DNA of 64,000 bases from Sulfurovum sp. (GCF_015493435.1 NZ_WGDD01000054.1:97932-161931), one strand, 5' to 3'. Positions 20,061-29,560 are shown, counted from the stretch's first letter. Notes: generated from the letters alone by a model not told the origin. Numbers and translations are program-made.

Positions 20061-21251
20061 TTATTTCACTGTAAAGATATTATTCCCCTCTTCATACCTG
20101 TACGCCAGTTCCATATGGTGAATATCCAGAATACTTTTGACAATATAGATCCCAAGCCCCAGTCCGCTTTTTGATGTATGGAACGGTTTGAAATAGTTTT
20201 CGATCGTTTCAGGAAGTGCCTCTCCTTTGTTGATGATCTCTACACGGTCTTTTTTGATCTTGACAGTGACATGTTTGTCTGTGCTGTATTTGATAGCATT
20301 GTCAAGCAGGTTTTTCATGGCAAGCGTGAAAAGTTCGAAGTCAGCTTTGACAATGTAGTCTTCTTCAATCTCTATGGTAACCAGTCTTTCCGGGTTTTCT
20401 ACCATCAGTATGTCAATACTCGCTTCAGCCAGGTCTGACATTTTATAGGGACTGATATGCAGGTCGAAATTGCGTGAAGTGATCTTTTCTATTTTGGCAA
20501 ATTCGTCTATGAGCAGGTTCATGCGTTCAAAAATGCTGTGCATGCGTGCCCTGCTTTTTTCGTCGGGAAGCATTTCGCTCATCAGGCGACCTTTGGCGAT
20601 GGGTGTTTTGAGCTCATGCATAATGGCACGCAAAAAGAGCTGTCTCGACTGTATGAGTTCGCGTATCATGGTCACTGCATGGTCAAACTCATTGGCGACT
20701 TCCGCAATTTCGTCATCTTTGTCACTGGCACAGCGTATGTCAAGATTGCCCTCGGAAAATGTTTTGATCTTCTCTTTGAGTTCCGAGAGAGGTTTGAGAC
20801 TCTGCACGATCCACAGGTAAAGAAAGAGAATAAACAGCAGCACAATGGCAAATACTATAATACGTTTGACCGGGTATCTCGGTCTGTTTTTATTTTCCAA
20901 AAAAAGTTTGAACCGATCATTGTTGATCAGAATGATACGCTGCAAACGGTAGGTATCGACCGCATATTTCTTGTATTTCCCTTTTTCTTTAAAGTAGCGC
21001 TCTATCTGTACTTCCTGCGCTTTGTCTTTGACAAGTGAGACATTCTGTGACTCAAGATAGGCTTCATCTATTTTTCCCGTTTTGAGATAATACTGATAGA
21101 GATAATGGGCTATGTCGCGTTCATGCGCGGCATTGTGTTCTTCAAATTTGGCATGGTCGTATCTGACCGAAGCAATGAAAAGTGTGGCAAGGAGAACCAG
21201 CGTTATGGAGAAAACAAGATTGATCTTGTTTCGCAGGGAGTCTTTAAACAA
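20061..21251 (-). CDS. ArsS-like sensor histidine kinase
   Basis: A 396-residue membrane kinase. Two membrane segments (about 11-28 and 124-146) bracket a short periplasmic sensor. A HAMP-like region (KIKTFSEGNLDIR) follows, then the dimerisation helix with phospho-acceptor H212 in IMHELKTPIAKGR, the N box NLLDNAIKYS and the G box SGLGLGIYIVKSIL. The TTG start is supported by TAGGA seven bases upstream and overlaps the response regulator gene by 8 bp. H. pylori ArsS, an acid sensor, has the same HELKTPI.KGR style, so this is probably the same family; the signal is not known here. Confidence 0.88.
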   Translation of the reverse strand: MFKDSLRNKINLVFSITLVLLATLFIASVRYDHAKFEEHNAAHERDIAHYLYQYYLKTGKIDEAYLESQNVSLVKDKAQEVQIERYFKEKGKYKKYAVDTYRLQRIILINNDRFKLFLENKNRPRYPVKRIIVFAIVLLFILFLYLWIVQSLKPLSELKEKIKTFSEGNLDIRCASDKDDEIAEVANEFDHAVTMIRELIQSRQLFLRAIMHELKTPIAKGRLMSEMLPDEKSRARMHSIFERMNLLIDEFAKIEKITSRNFDLHISPYKMSDLAEASIDILMVENPERLVTIEIEEDYIVKADFELFTLAMKNLLDNAIKYSTDKHVTVKIKKDRVEIINKGEALPETIENYFKPFHTSKSGLGLGIYIVKSILDIHHMELAYRYEEGNNIFTVK

Positions 21252-21897
21252 GCTTGTATCCTACACCACGGACAGCCTGAATACGTTTGTTGTCCCCGAT
21301 CTTGCTGCGTATCTTGGAAATGATGACATCAAGGCTTTTGCCCTGTGAATCAATGCTCATAGTACCGGAGGTATTGATGATCTGTTCCCGTGACTGTGTG
21401 ATGCCCTGGTGTTTGACAAGCAGGGAGAGTACTTCAAATTCAGCCGGTGTCAAAGTAAGCGCCTGTCCTTTAAAGTAAATGGTATCTCCCTTGATCTCAA
21501 AATCACTTTTGGGAAGGGAATTCTGTTTTTCTCCGTCCTTTTGGACACGGCTCAGAATGGACATGATGCGTGCGTACATCTCTTTGGGATCATAGGGTTT
21601 CGGCAGATAGTCGTAGGCACCGAGTTCAAAGCTTTTTACTTTGTCGCTGATGTCGCTCCGTGCTGAAGAGATGATCACCGGCATATCATATTTCCGTACG
21701 ACCTCTTCGCAGACTTCCAGTCCGTCCATCCCTGGCAGTGTCAGGTCAAGTATCATCAGGTCATATTTCTTGACACCGGCGCTCAGACCGAGGAACGGGT
21801 CTTCATAATTGGTGATCTTAATATCGAACTGTGAAAGATATTCGCTCAGAAGTTCCGCAAACTCCGGATCGTCTTCTATCATTAGGATGTTGATCAT
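21244..21897 (-). CDS. ArsR-like OmpR-family response regulator
   Basis: A 217-residue regulator with receiver (acidic pocket ED at 8-10, phospho-acceptor D51 in LMILDLTLPG, K in LPKPYDP) and a winged-helix DNA-binding domain ending AVRGVGYKLV. The phrases LMIEDD, DLTLPxxDGLEVC and IIISSARSD closely resemble H. pylori ArsR (HP0166), known for acid response. It heads a two-gene operon with the kinase. A dyad overlaps its promoter, which may be an autoregulatory site. Confidence 0.9.
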   Translation of the reverse strand: MINILMIEDDPEFAELLSEYLSQFDIKITNYEDPFLGLSAGVKKYDLMILDLTLPGMDGLEVCEEVVRKYDMPVIISSARSDISDKVKSFELGAYDYLPKPYDPKEMYARIMSILSRVQKDGEKQNSLPKSDFEIKGDTIYFKGQALTLTPAEFEVLSLLVKHQGITQSREQIINTSGTMSIDSQGKSLDVIISKIRSKIGDNKRIQAVRGVGYKLV

Positions 21898-21936
21898 AGC
21901 TAAACCTTTTTGCTGTACTTGACGTATATTTATTTT

Positions 21937-21956
21937 ATTATAACCTTGAAAGGTTA
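21937..21956 (-). promoter_or_regulatory. -10 box and overlapping 7-bp dyad before the two-component operon
   Basis: On the minus strand TAACCTT-TC-AAGGTTA (21941-21956) is a perfect dyad that runs into TATAAT (21937-21942), 39 bases before the regulator ATG. There is no T tract, so an operator is more likely than a terminator. Confidence 0.45.
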
Positions 21957-21968
21957 ATTGAAATCAAA

Positions 21969-23300
21969 TCACCTGATATGAGGTGACTCAAGCTTTTCCC
22001 ATTCAAGATTTCCCCATTTTTTCAGATCATCCTGAAGCTGGTCGAGTGTTTTGTCTTTATGGCAGGCAAAACAGGCATTGGTTTCCGGCGGCATACCGTA
22101 GGCTTTCGTCTGTGCCGGGTAGGTAAAGCTGAAACGGTGCGAACGTACCGTTAACGGCGATTTCCCCGTATGTCTGCCGGTTTTCGGCATATGGCATTCG
22201 ATGCAGAGCGACCCTTTGCTGCCGGCTTTGTGATGGGTATGCTGTTCCAGCGTATCCTGATGCGGCCCGATGATCGAACCGAACGAGTGGCACTTCATAC
22301 AGGCAGCATTTCCCTGGGGTTTCTGTGCTGTATTGGTCAGTTTGTGCGGATCGTGGCAGTTGATACAAGTGATCCCGTGCTGATACATACGGTCATGAAT
22401 ATATTCATTCCCCTGGGTACGGTTTTTCTTTGCTGCACCGTTGGCCCAGAATTCTTTGGTCTCTTTTCCCGGCGCGAAAGGGGCAGGAAGTTTGTAACTG
22501 ATCAGCGGTTTCCCCGGTGCATATCCTTTGGGATAGTCTGTAGCCGTCATCCATAATTCTTTGGCTGTCGCGTGTTCTGTTTCGATGCGTTTGTCACGGT
22601 TTCTCATATGGCACTGGAAACATACTTCATTGGTTCTGATGGGGTCGACAAGGCTTGCTTTGAAGACAGGGGAGTTCGGGTCTTCGGCATGTTTGCTTCC
22701 CGGACCGTGACAGTTTTCGCAGGCGATGGCCGGTTCCACCCGTTTACCCGTAGCCATAAATCCGGTAAAATGGCATCCGTCACATGTGGTTGAGGTCGGG
22801 AACTGTTTATTGTCATGCGGGTAGGAGTCATGGTACCAGTATTTGTAGGGTTTAAAATGCTGCCATTTTTTGGTTTGGCTGTTCCACTGGTAATTCCCCA
22901 GTCTGAAATCTGACTTGCCGTTGATCGTTGCAGGGATCATATAGCGCTGTTTGAACTTGCCTCCAATGGTATAGACCGCTTCTTTGAGTGTAAAGTCTGC
23001 ATCTTCGGGAAGTCTGGAAAAATCGGCTACGACCGCTTTGGGATCTTTGGCGATGACCTGTATCATTTTGGAGTGCATGGAAGCTTTCCAGTCATGATAG
23101 TGCTCTTTATGGCACTCTTTGCATTTGCCTGAGCCGACAAAGTGGGCTTCTTTCTGCTCTTTGGGCTGAAGGTCGAGGTTGAGTCCGACACGCGGTTTGG
23201 TCAGCTGCTTGTAATACGGGGCGATCTTGGGCATATTTCCGTAAATGAATGCCGCAACAACGAGCAGAATAAAAAAGAGCCAGAAAAGTAATTTTTTCAT
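21969..23300 (-). CDS. Membrane-anchored octaheme c-type cytochrome
   Basis: The 443-residue protein has an N-terminal uncleaved-looking anchor (about 4-22) and then eight CxxCH heme sites in order: CKECH, CDGCH, CENCH, CFQCH, CINCH, CMKCH, CIECH and CFACH. The first site sits in the context SGKCKECHKEHYHDWKAS.H, typical of the cytochrome c554-like multiheme family. Many extra histidines could act as distal ligands. It overlaps the aroE stop by ATGA and so is translated from the SPOR-trpE-aroE message. A periplasmic electron-transfer or reductase role is inferred; the substrate is unknown. I found no CxxCK active-site motif as in nitrite or tetrathionate reductases. Confidence 0.88.
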   Translation of the reverse strand: MKKLLFWLFFILLVVAAFIYGNMPKIAPYYKQLTKPRVGLNLDLQPKEQKEAHFVGSGKCKECHKEHYHDWKASMHSKMIQVIAKDPKAVVADFSRLPEDADFTLKEAVYTIGGKFKQRYMIPATINGKSDFRLGNYQWNSQTKKWQHFKPYKYWYHDSYPHDNKQFPTSTTCDGCHFTGFMATGKRVEPAIACENCHGPGSKHAEDPNSPVFKASLVDPIRTNEVCFQCHMRNRDKRIETEHATAKELWMTATDYPKGYAPGKPLISYKLPAPFAPGKETKEFWANGAAKKNRTQGNEYIHDRMYQHGITCINCHDPHKLTNTAQKPQGNAACMKCHSFGSIIGPHQDTLEQHTHHKAGSKGSLCIECHMPKTGRHTGKSPLTVRSHRFSFTYPAQTKAYGMPPETNACFACHKDKTLDQLQDDLKKWGNLEWEKLESPHIR

Positions 23301-24094
23301 AATATAAATGCCTTTTGCATATAGGATTTGATGGCATCGAATGTATATCGGTGCTCCGTGAAATGTTCAAATGCGATAATCCCCTGATAAAGCAGCATGT
23401 CGCTGCCGTCCTTGGTTGGTTTTCCGTGGGATTGTGCCAGTTTCAAAAAAGGTGTCTTTTTGCCGTAAATAACATCGACACAGGCTTGTGCCGGAGGGAT
23501 GACGGTATTGAGCAGTGCCTCTGGGGCAGGTAGGTCGTCATCTTCCAGTCCTGCTGAAGTCATATTGATAACAAGATCATAGGTTTCAGGAATGAATGTC
23601 TCGAACGTGGCTGTCGTAAAGCCGTTTTGGGCAAATTTTTCCAGCCGGCCGGCACTTCGGTTCAGTATAGTGACATCATAGCCTTCATCCCGCAATATGG
23701 CAGAAGTGGACTGGGCCGTACCGCCTGCACCGAGAAAGAGGACTGTTTTTACATCGCCGAATTCGGAGATGGTTTTAAGAAAGCCGGGAGCATCGGTATT
23801 GTAGCCGTAGAGTTTTCTTTCTTTCTCAATGATGGTATTGACCGCGCCGACTTTTTTTGCAAAAGGGTCAAGTTCGTCGCAGGCAGCATAGGCATGCTCT
23901 TTGTGCGGTACGGTAATATTGATGCCTTTGAGTTTCAAAGCGAAAAAGGTTTCTTTGAGCTTGCTGCCGTCTTCAAGTCTGTAGCGGTTGTAGCATCCGT
24001 CATATCCCAGACCTTTAAAGGCAAGGTTGTGCATAAGCGGAGATTTGGAATGTGAAACGGGGTTGCCGAAAATAGCAAAGAGATCTGTGCCCAT
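23297..24094 (-). CDS. aroE: Shikimate dehydrogenase
   Basis: AroE reduces 3-dehydroshikimate with NADPH. The 265-residue product starts at the ATG at 24094, one base after the trpE stop; upstream in-frame codons overlap trpE and lack homology. Seen: AIFGNPVSHSKSPLMHN, catalytic lysine in NITVPHKE (K65), VGAVNTI, GYNTDAPGF, the nucleotide site LGAGGTAQS, LVINMTSAG and MLLYQGIIAFEHF. SPOR protein before AroE is also the order in Campylobacter jejuni, with trpE inserted here. Confidence 0.96.
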   Translation of the reverse strand: MGTDLFAIFGNPVSHSKSPLMHNLAFKGLGYDGCYNRYRLEDGSKLKETFFALKLKGINITVPHKEHAYAACDELDPFAKKVGAVNTIIEKERKLYGYNTDAPGFLKTISEFGDVKTVLFLGAGGTAQSTSAILRDEGYDVTILNRSAGRLEKFAQNGFTTATFETFIPETYDLVINMTSAGLEDDDLPAPEALLNTVIPPAQACVDVIYGKKTPFLKLAQSHGKPTKDGSDMLLYQGIIAFEHFTEHRYTFDAIKSYMQKAFIL

Positions 24095-24095
24095 T

Positions 24096-25502
24096 TTATA
24101 GATTTTCCATCTCTTTGAGGGTGGCCAGCAGGGCACCCAGTTTGTTCTTTACTTCGAGGTATTCCAGTTCGGGAACAGAGTCTGCCACAATGCCTGCACC
24201 TGCCTGAAGGGTGATAGAATCGGGTTTTATGAGTGAGGTTCTGATGGCAATGGCGGAATCCATGTTTCCGTTGAAAGAGAAGTAGCCTACGGAGCCGGAG
24301 TAGAATCCGCGCTTAAGTCCTTCAAAATTGGCGATGAGTTCCATGGCCTTGATCTTTGGTGCACCGGTCATGGTTCCTGCGGTGAAGGTTGCGGCAAAGA
24401 GATCGAACATATCTTTGTCATCCCTAATGATCGCTTCTACATCCGAAACCATATGCATGACATGAGAGTATTTCTCCACGCGCATCATGTCGGTTACTGC
24501 TACCGTTCCGGTTTTTGCGACACGTCCCACATCGTTACGGCCGAGATCTATGAGCATGAGATGTTCGGCACATTCTTTGGGATCGTTCAGCATTTCAAGT
24601 TCAAGTTCTTTGTCGCGTGCATGTGTTTTTCCGCGTTTTCGTGTACCGGCGATAGGACGCAAAAGTATTTCTCCGTCAGTCAGCCGTACCATTACTTCAG
24701 GACTGGAACCGCAGATGGAGAATGTTTCATAGTCGAGCAGGAAGAGGTAGGGTGAAGGGTTTTTTGAACGCAGTACCCGGTAAAAACTGAGCGGGTCTAT
24801 CTTGCCTTTTTGTGTATACCGGTTGGCAAGCAGTATTTGGAAGACGTCTCCGGAACGGATACTCTCTTTGGATTCTACGACAAGTGCTTTAAACCGCTCT
24901 TCATCAATGCTGAAGCTGCCTTCCCCTTCGAGTTCGACTGCTTTGAGTCCCATGGGGGTGAATGTTTCATGCAGCATTGCCTCAATCGCATTAAACCCTT
25001 CTTTCATCTTTTCATCATTAAGGATGAGCGTGAGTTTGGCACTTTTGTGCGAGTAGGCAATGATGATCCGGGGACGTATAAGATCGAGATCGGGGGTATC
25101 CAGCGGATCGAGCAGGGTATCCATACTTTCACAGAGTACCGGTTCAAAGACTTTGACCATGTCATAGGCAATGAAGCCGATGAAACCGTCTACAAAAGAA
25201 AAACCGGCTTCAAGAGACAGTTCTTTGTATTTTTCCTGGTCTATTGCCTGATAATAGGACTTCATAAATGTGAACGGATCTTCATCGAGAACTTTTTCTT
25301 TGCCTGAAGCATCGGTATAGTATGTCGTTTTGTCCTTGTATTTCAAACGTTCCTGTGCACCGATGGCAATGAAAGAGAAATTCCCGTCACTGGTGTTGAC
25401 AACACTTTCAAAAAGCATTGTGATCTCGTCAGGGAAAAGTGTTTTGATCTTGCCGTAAAGGGCAACCGGAGTGAGTTGGTCGAAAAGAACAGTTTTTAAC
25501 AT
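24096..25502 (-). CDS. trpE: Anthranilate synthase component I
   Basis: TrpE converts chorismate to anthranilate together with the glutaminase TrpG, which is not in this window. The 468-residue protein has the chorismate-binding core: SIRSGDVFQILLANRY, SPYLFLLDYETFSICGSSPE, the lyase signature PIAGTRKRG, LIDLGRNDVGR, FPAGT-like FTAGTMTGAPKIKAM and IRTSLI. The VFQ(I)LLANR wording fits TrpE better than PabB, but I cannot exclude an aminodeoxychorismate synthase. It is 4 bp after the SPOR gene and abuts aroE. Confidence 0.88.
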   Translation of the reverse strand: MLKTVLFDQLTPVALYGKIKTLFPDEITMLFESVVNTSDGNFSFIAIGAQERLKYKDKTTYYTDASGKEKVLDEDPFTFMKSYYQAIDQEKYKELSLEAGFSFVDGFIGFIAYDMVKVFEPVLCESMDTLLDPLDTPDLDLIRPRIIIAYSHKSAKLTLILNDEKMKEGFNAIEAMLHETFTPMGLKAVELEGEGSFSIDEERFKALVVESKESIRSGDVFQILLANRYTQKGKIDPLSFYRVLRSKNPSPYLFLLDYETFSICGSSPEVMVRLTDGEILLRPIAGTRKRGKTHARDKELELEMLNDPKECAEHLMLIDLGRNDVGRVAKTGTVAVTDMMRVEKYSHVMHMVSDVEAIIRDDKDMFDLFAATFTAGTMTGAPKIKAMELIANFEGLKRGFYSGSVGYFSFNGNMDSAIAIRTSLIKPDSITLQAGAGIVADSVPELEYLEVKNKLGALLATLKEMENL

Positions 25503-25506
25503 GGAC

Positions 25507-26292
25507 TTACTTCTTTACGATGAACGCACCTTTGTTGATGCGGTCTTTGACACGGACTAATGCATTGTCGGCATCCACTCTGCTGGGGTAAGGCCCGATG
25601 AGCAGTTTTTTGGTTCCGTTTGACGTAGGTGCGGTGATCTTATAGTGGAAACCGTGTTTTTTGATAGTATTGAGAAAGCGTGTACTCGGTGTCTGGGAGA
25701 AAGAACCAACCTGAATGTAATAGTGCTCTGCCGCTGCCGTTTTTTTTGCGGCAGCAGGTGCAGGCGATTCACGGTATACCTGCTTGGGTACGACGATCTT
25801 GTCGGCATGGGCAGGCTTGCTTGTCTCTTTTGGTACTGTAGGTACCTTAACAGGAGCAGATACTTCTTTTTTAGCAGGTTTGGCCGAGACAGGTTTAGGT
25901 ACTTCCGGTACGGAAGCAATATGCTCTTTTCCGGGAGCAGATTTCTCTTCGTTGATTTCGACAGTTTCTTTTTTGATCTCTTCTGTCTTTTTCGGGGCGG
26001 TGAGTTTCTCTTCGATCATGGAAGAGAGTTTTGTCTCATCTTTGGGAGTTTCTTGGGAAGTTTTTGCTTCGGCTTTGCTCTGAAGGGTCAGTTCCGGACT
26101 GATCAGGTCGGTCATGTTTTCTTCCAGTGCGATTTCTGTATTTTTCGGCTCGTTCAATACGGTTTTTGTAAAGACGATCGCAACGATCAGAACAACAATA
26201 ATAAGTGCGATGATCGTTAAAAAACTTTTTGCCTTGTTGTTTTTCGGTTCAATATTGTCGATGATCAGATCATCTAAATTATGGTCATTCAT
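25507..26292 (-). CDS. Single-pass membrane protein with C-terminal SPOR domain
   Basis: A 261-residue bitopic protein. It has a short acidic cytoplasmic head, a membrane helix at about 24-44, a low-complexity Lys/Glu/Pro/Ala-rich periplasmic linker (about 55-185), and a SPOR domain at about 188-261 (HYYIQVGSF, LLIGPYPSRVDADNAL). The architecture is that of FtsN- or DedD-like division proteins, but no FtsN-specific motif is visible. It heads the operon with trpE, aroE and the cytochrome. C. jejuni has an equivalent SPOR gene directly before aroE. Confidence 0.85.
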   Translation of the reverse strand: MNDHNLDDLIIDNIEPKNNKAKSFLTIIALIIVVLIVAIVFTKTVLNEPKNTEIALEENMTDLISPELTLQSKAEAKTSQETPKDETKLSSMIEEKLTAPKKTEEIKKETVEINEEKSAPGKEHIASVPEVPKPVSAKPAKKEVSAPVKVPTVPKETSKPAHADKIVVPKQVYRESPAPAAAKKTAAAEHYYIQVGSFSQTPSTRFLNTIKKHGFHYKITAPTSNGTKKLLIGPYPSRVDADNALVRVKDRINKGAFIVKK

Positions 26293-26325
26293 TTTGGGAA
26301 GGTCTCCGGATACGATTTTGGAATA

Positions 26326-26331
26326 ATTATA
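26326..26331 (-). promoter_or_regulatory. -10 box of the SPOR-trpE-aroE-cytochrome operon
   Basis: The minus strand reads GGTATAATT, a perfect TATAAT 33 bases before the SPOR gene ATG. Confidence 0.5.
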
Positions 26332-26388
26332 CCCTATAGAATGTATAGAAAAGTTTATTTATTTTAGATTGTTATGGATGAAGCAAAA

Positions 26389-26405
26389 CCCCTCTCCCGG
26401 GAGGG
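26389..26405 (-). terminator. Hairpin after the RND pump gene
   Basis: On the minus strand CCCTC-CCGGGA-GAGGG is followed by GTTTTGC, about 60 bases after the RND stop codon. The stem is short but GC-rich with a small T run, so a rho-independent terminator is plausible. Confidence 0.5.
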
Positions 26406-26465
26406 TCTAATGTATCAGAAAGAGGAAAGAGTGCTGTTTTTGTTCCGGTTGTGTCAAAGGCTGTT

Positions 26466-29400
26466 TTACAAACCCAGTTTTTTCTGGTTCATAATGGTAT
26501 AAAGTACCGGCAGATAAAGCAGGTTGAGTACGGTTCCCCATGCCAGTCCGAAACCCAGTGCTATGGCCATAGGCTGAAAGATTGCCGCCTGTCCTACAGG
26601 GAAAAACACCAGAGAAGCCAGGCCGATAAGTGTGGTGACGGATGTCAGTATGATAGGTCTGAAGCGCTTGGCGGCATAATAGTATATTTCTTCAAGATTC
26701 CTAGCTTTTTTGAGATTCATCAGCATGATGATCCCGTCATTGATGACTACGCCGGAGAGCCCCAGCATACCGATGATGGAAGGCATGGAAAGATTCAGTC
26801 CCATGATAAAATGTCCCAGCAGTACACCAAGAAAAGAGAAGGGGATCACGGACATCATCATGAATGTTTCCCTGAACGAATTGAAAAGATAGAGCAGGGA
26901 GAGCATGATCAGCAGCATTGCCATGGAAGAGGCAAGCAGCATGTCATGTCTGAGCTCTTTTTTCTTTTCCTCTTCTCCCTTGAAGACAATTTTGATCCCC
27001 TCTTTTTTGGCCTGTTTCAAAAGAGGGTCTATTGCCGCGATCGCTTCCGTGGCAGTGAGTACTTTGCTGTTGACATTGGCATAAATGTAAAAATTGGTCT
27101 CTCCGTTGTCTTTGATGATCTTTTCAAACGAACGTATCGTATGGAAGTCAGCAACATCTTCCAGTACGACGGAAGAGCCGTCATCCAGTCTTATGAGAAA
27201 CGACTTGAGTGCTTTGAGAGAGTCTTTTTGGCTGCTGCGTACTTTGAGCTCAAGCAGATCGCTGCTGTCAAAAGCAAAACCGATACGTTTTTCAAGATAA
27301 AAGTCTGAAAGCAGGGTTCCCAGTTTTTTTTCGTTAAGACCCAGCGACTCTCCGTAGGCATTGACTTTCAGTTTGATCTCATCGACGCCGTAATGCATCG
27401 AATCATTGACAGAGACGATCCCTTTCATTTGACCAAGCTTCTTTTCGATCGCCTGTGTATACTGCATGATCTTTTGGCTGTCATCGGAGATCAGTCCTAT
27501 TTTGAGGTCTGATTTGATAGGTCCGACTTTTCGCTCAACAATGGCAAGGTCACTGAGACCAAAACGCTCTTTATACTTCTGTTTCTTCAAAAAAGCTCTG
27601 AGTTTTTCTGAGATAACGGAAGATTTTTCCTCTCTGGTGCGCCCTTTGCTGTCATAATAGAAACTCAGTGCAGGGGTAATATAGCGGTCCACAAAATTTT
27701 GTGCTTTGAGTTTTTGCAGTTCAATGTCGATATTCCCTACGTACGGGTAGGTTTCCGAGTTGCCCGCACTGTCCCTTCTCCATCCGGCTACAGAGCCTAC
27801 ATGCTTGATATAGAATGCTTTTCTGTGGGCATACAGGTCTTTCTCAATAGCTTTGAGGTAAGCCATGGTCTGTTCTGTCGTTGAATTGACATTTGCTTTG
27901 AGGGTGACGCGTATGGTACTTGCATCAAATTTGGGAAACATTTGGAACCGGCTCTCTTTGACCCCGAGAACGGTCAGCAGCGGTACGAGTATCAGAAAAA
28001 GTGTCAAAAATGTTTTCCGGTAGTGCATCAGCAGGTGGATCACCCTGCTGTAAATACGGTTCACCGGTTTCCAGGAAGTGGTCTTTTCATCTTTGTTGAG
28101 CAAATGTGCGGCATGAATGGGGAGAAAGAGGAAAGATTCTATGAGAGAAGCAACGACAAGCACGGATACTGCAATGGGAATAAGCTTGATGACTTCTCCC
28201 ATATTGCCGCTCATCATCAGTGCCGGAATGAAGGCAAATAGTGTGGTCAGAGAAGCAATGGTGACGGGCTTGAACATTTCCTTGGCACCCTGTACCGCAG
28301 CCTCTTTGGGGGCAATGCCTTCTTCTATGTGCTGCTGGATGTTTTCACTCACTACAATGGCATCATCGACAATGATCCCCAAAGCGATCAGTACTCCTAC
28401 AAGCGAGATCATATTGATCGTATATCCCGCGAGATAGAAATAAATGATCCCCATCACAAATGAAGTAGGGATACCGAGTGTAATCACGATAGACATACGT
28501 TTATTGATCAGCAGTGCTACAATCAGTGCAATGAGTATCAGCCCGAGAAGAATGTTGGAAATAACGATGTTGAGACGGTCTTTGATCTTTTCCGAACGGT
28601 CATTGTGTATCGTGTAGCGGATCTCTTTGCTGTTTTTGTTGAGGGTCGCAACAATTTTTTTGATCTGTTCGGCAAGTTTCAGGGCATTGCCTTCATTGCT
28701 CTGTTTGATGCTTACGTCGACAGCATCTGCGGCATCGATGGAAAAGAGGGTCGCCGTGTCTTCATAGCGCTTGGAGACTGTTGCGATATCTTTAAGGTAG
28801 AGTGTTTTGCCTGCGATTTTCAGCTGGCTCTGCAGCATCTTTTTGGCATCTTTGGGGCCGTTGTAGGTAGAGAGATAAAAGTGTTTGGCCCCGTTCTCTT
28901 CTATCATCCCTACCGGAAAAATGTATGAAAGACCGCTTAAAGCCGCTACAACAGCTCTTTCATCCAGCCCGTAGGCGCGTATTTTGTCTGTATCGAGATG
29001 GATGTCGTAATATTTGTCGGAATCACCGTAAATGGTTACTTCCGAAATATTATTCAGACTGCTTACCCTGTCTTTCAAGTCGTCTGCTGCGGCGATCAAT
29101 GCTCCGTGGCTCGCTTTTTTCGAAGAGATCGCCACACGCATCAGGTCACGCTTGACTTCCAGTACATTGACTACAGGCGTATCCATATCGCCAGGCAGAT
29201 ACTGTTTGGTCAAAGCGATGGCATTCTTGACCTTCTCGGCCGTGTTGTATTTGTCTACACGTTTTTCAAGTTCGAGGACAATGTTGAATTTGCCCGCAGA
29301 AATAATCGTCGCCATCTTGTCGATGCCGTCGATATTTTTGATCTCCTGCTCTATCTTTTTGACTGCCATTTTGTTGAGCATATCTATGGAGGCTCCGGCA

Positions 29401-29558
29401 TAATGTCCGTTGACCGATACCATATCCAGCTCAAAAGAGGGGAAGATCTCCTTGGGCGTTTTGGTGTAGAGTACCGCTCCTGTCAGAAAAATGAGTATAA
29501 AAAGAAAATAGTTGAGGCGGCTGTTCTCGACGAAGAAGCGTAAAAGTTTCTCAAACAT
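26466..29558 (-). CDS. RND-family efflux transporter (AcrB/HAE-type)
   Basis: A 1030-residue inner-membrane transporter with the RND plan of twelve membrane helices and two large periplasmic loops (about 35-335 and 555-850). Seen: PKEIFPSFELD after TM1, the TM4 proton-relay pair in LGIIVDDAIVVSENI, the duplicated helix block in the second half (GLSGVVINDGIIMLMNL) and the final SVTTLIGLASLVFFPVG loop. It lacks the TM10 lysine position of AcrB, as many non-AcrB members do. No membrane fusion protein or TolC gene is adjacent; it follows the DUF1882 gene by 2 bp. The substrate is unknown. It interrupts the DUF1882-SPOR adjacency seen in C. jejuni. Confidence 0.9.
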   Translation of the reverse strand: MFEKLLRFFVENSRLNYFLFILIFLTGAVLYTKTPKEIFPSFELDMVSVNGHYAGASIDMLNKMAVKKIEQEIKNIDGIDKMATIISAGKFNIVLELEKRVDKYNTAEKVKNAIALTKQYLPGDMDTPVVNVLEVKRDLMRVAISSKKASHGALIAAADDLKDRVSSLNNISEVTIYGDSDKYYDIHLDTDKIRAYGLDERAVVAALSGLSYIFPVGMIEENGAKHFYLSTYNGPKDAKKMLQSQLKIAGKTLYLKDIATVSKRYEDTATLFSIDAADAVDVSIKQSNEGNALKLAEQIKKIVATLNKNSKEIRYTIHNDRSEKIKDRLNIVISNILLGLILIALIVALLINKRMSIVITLGIPTSFVMGIIYFYLAGYTINMISLVGVLIALGIIVDDAIVVSENIQQHIEEGIAPKEAAVQGAKEMFKPVTIASLTTLFAFIPALMMSGNMGEVIKLIPIAVSVLVVASLIESFLFLPIHAAHLLNKDEKTTSWKPVNRIYSRVIHLLMHYRKTFLTLFLILVPLLTVLGVKESRFQMFPKFDASTIRVTLKANVNSTTEQTMAYLKAIEKDLYAHRKAFYIKHVGSVAGWRRDSAGNSETYPYVGNIDIELQKLKAQNFVDRYITPALSFYYDSKGRTREEKSSVISEKLRAFLKKQKYKERFGLSDLAIVERKVGPIKSDLKIGLISDDSQKIMQYTQAIEKKLGQMKGIVSVNDSMHYGVDEIKLKVNAYGESLGLNEKKLGTLLSDFYLEKRIGFAFDSSDLLELKVRSSQKDSLKALKSFLIRLDDGSSVVLEDVADFHTIRSFEKIIKDNGETNFYIYANVNSKVLTATEAIAAIDPLLKQAKKEGIKIVFKGEEEKKKELRHDMLLASSMAMLLIMLSLLYLFNSFRETFMMMSVIPFSFLGVLLGHFIMGLNLSMPSIIGMLGLSGVVINDGIIMLMNLKKARNLEEIYYYAAKRFRPIILTSVTTLIGLASLVFFPVGQAAIFQPMAIALGFGLAWGTVLNLLYLPVLYTIMNQKKLGL

Positions 29559-29560
29559 GG

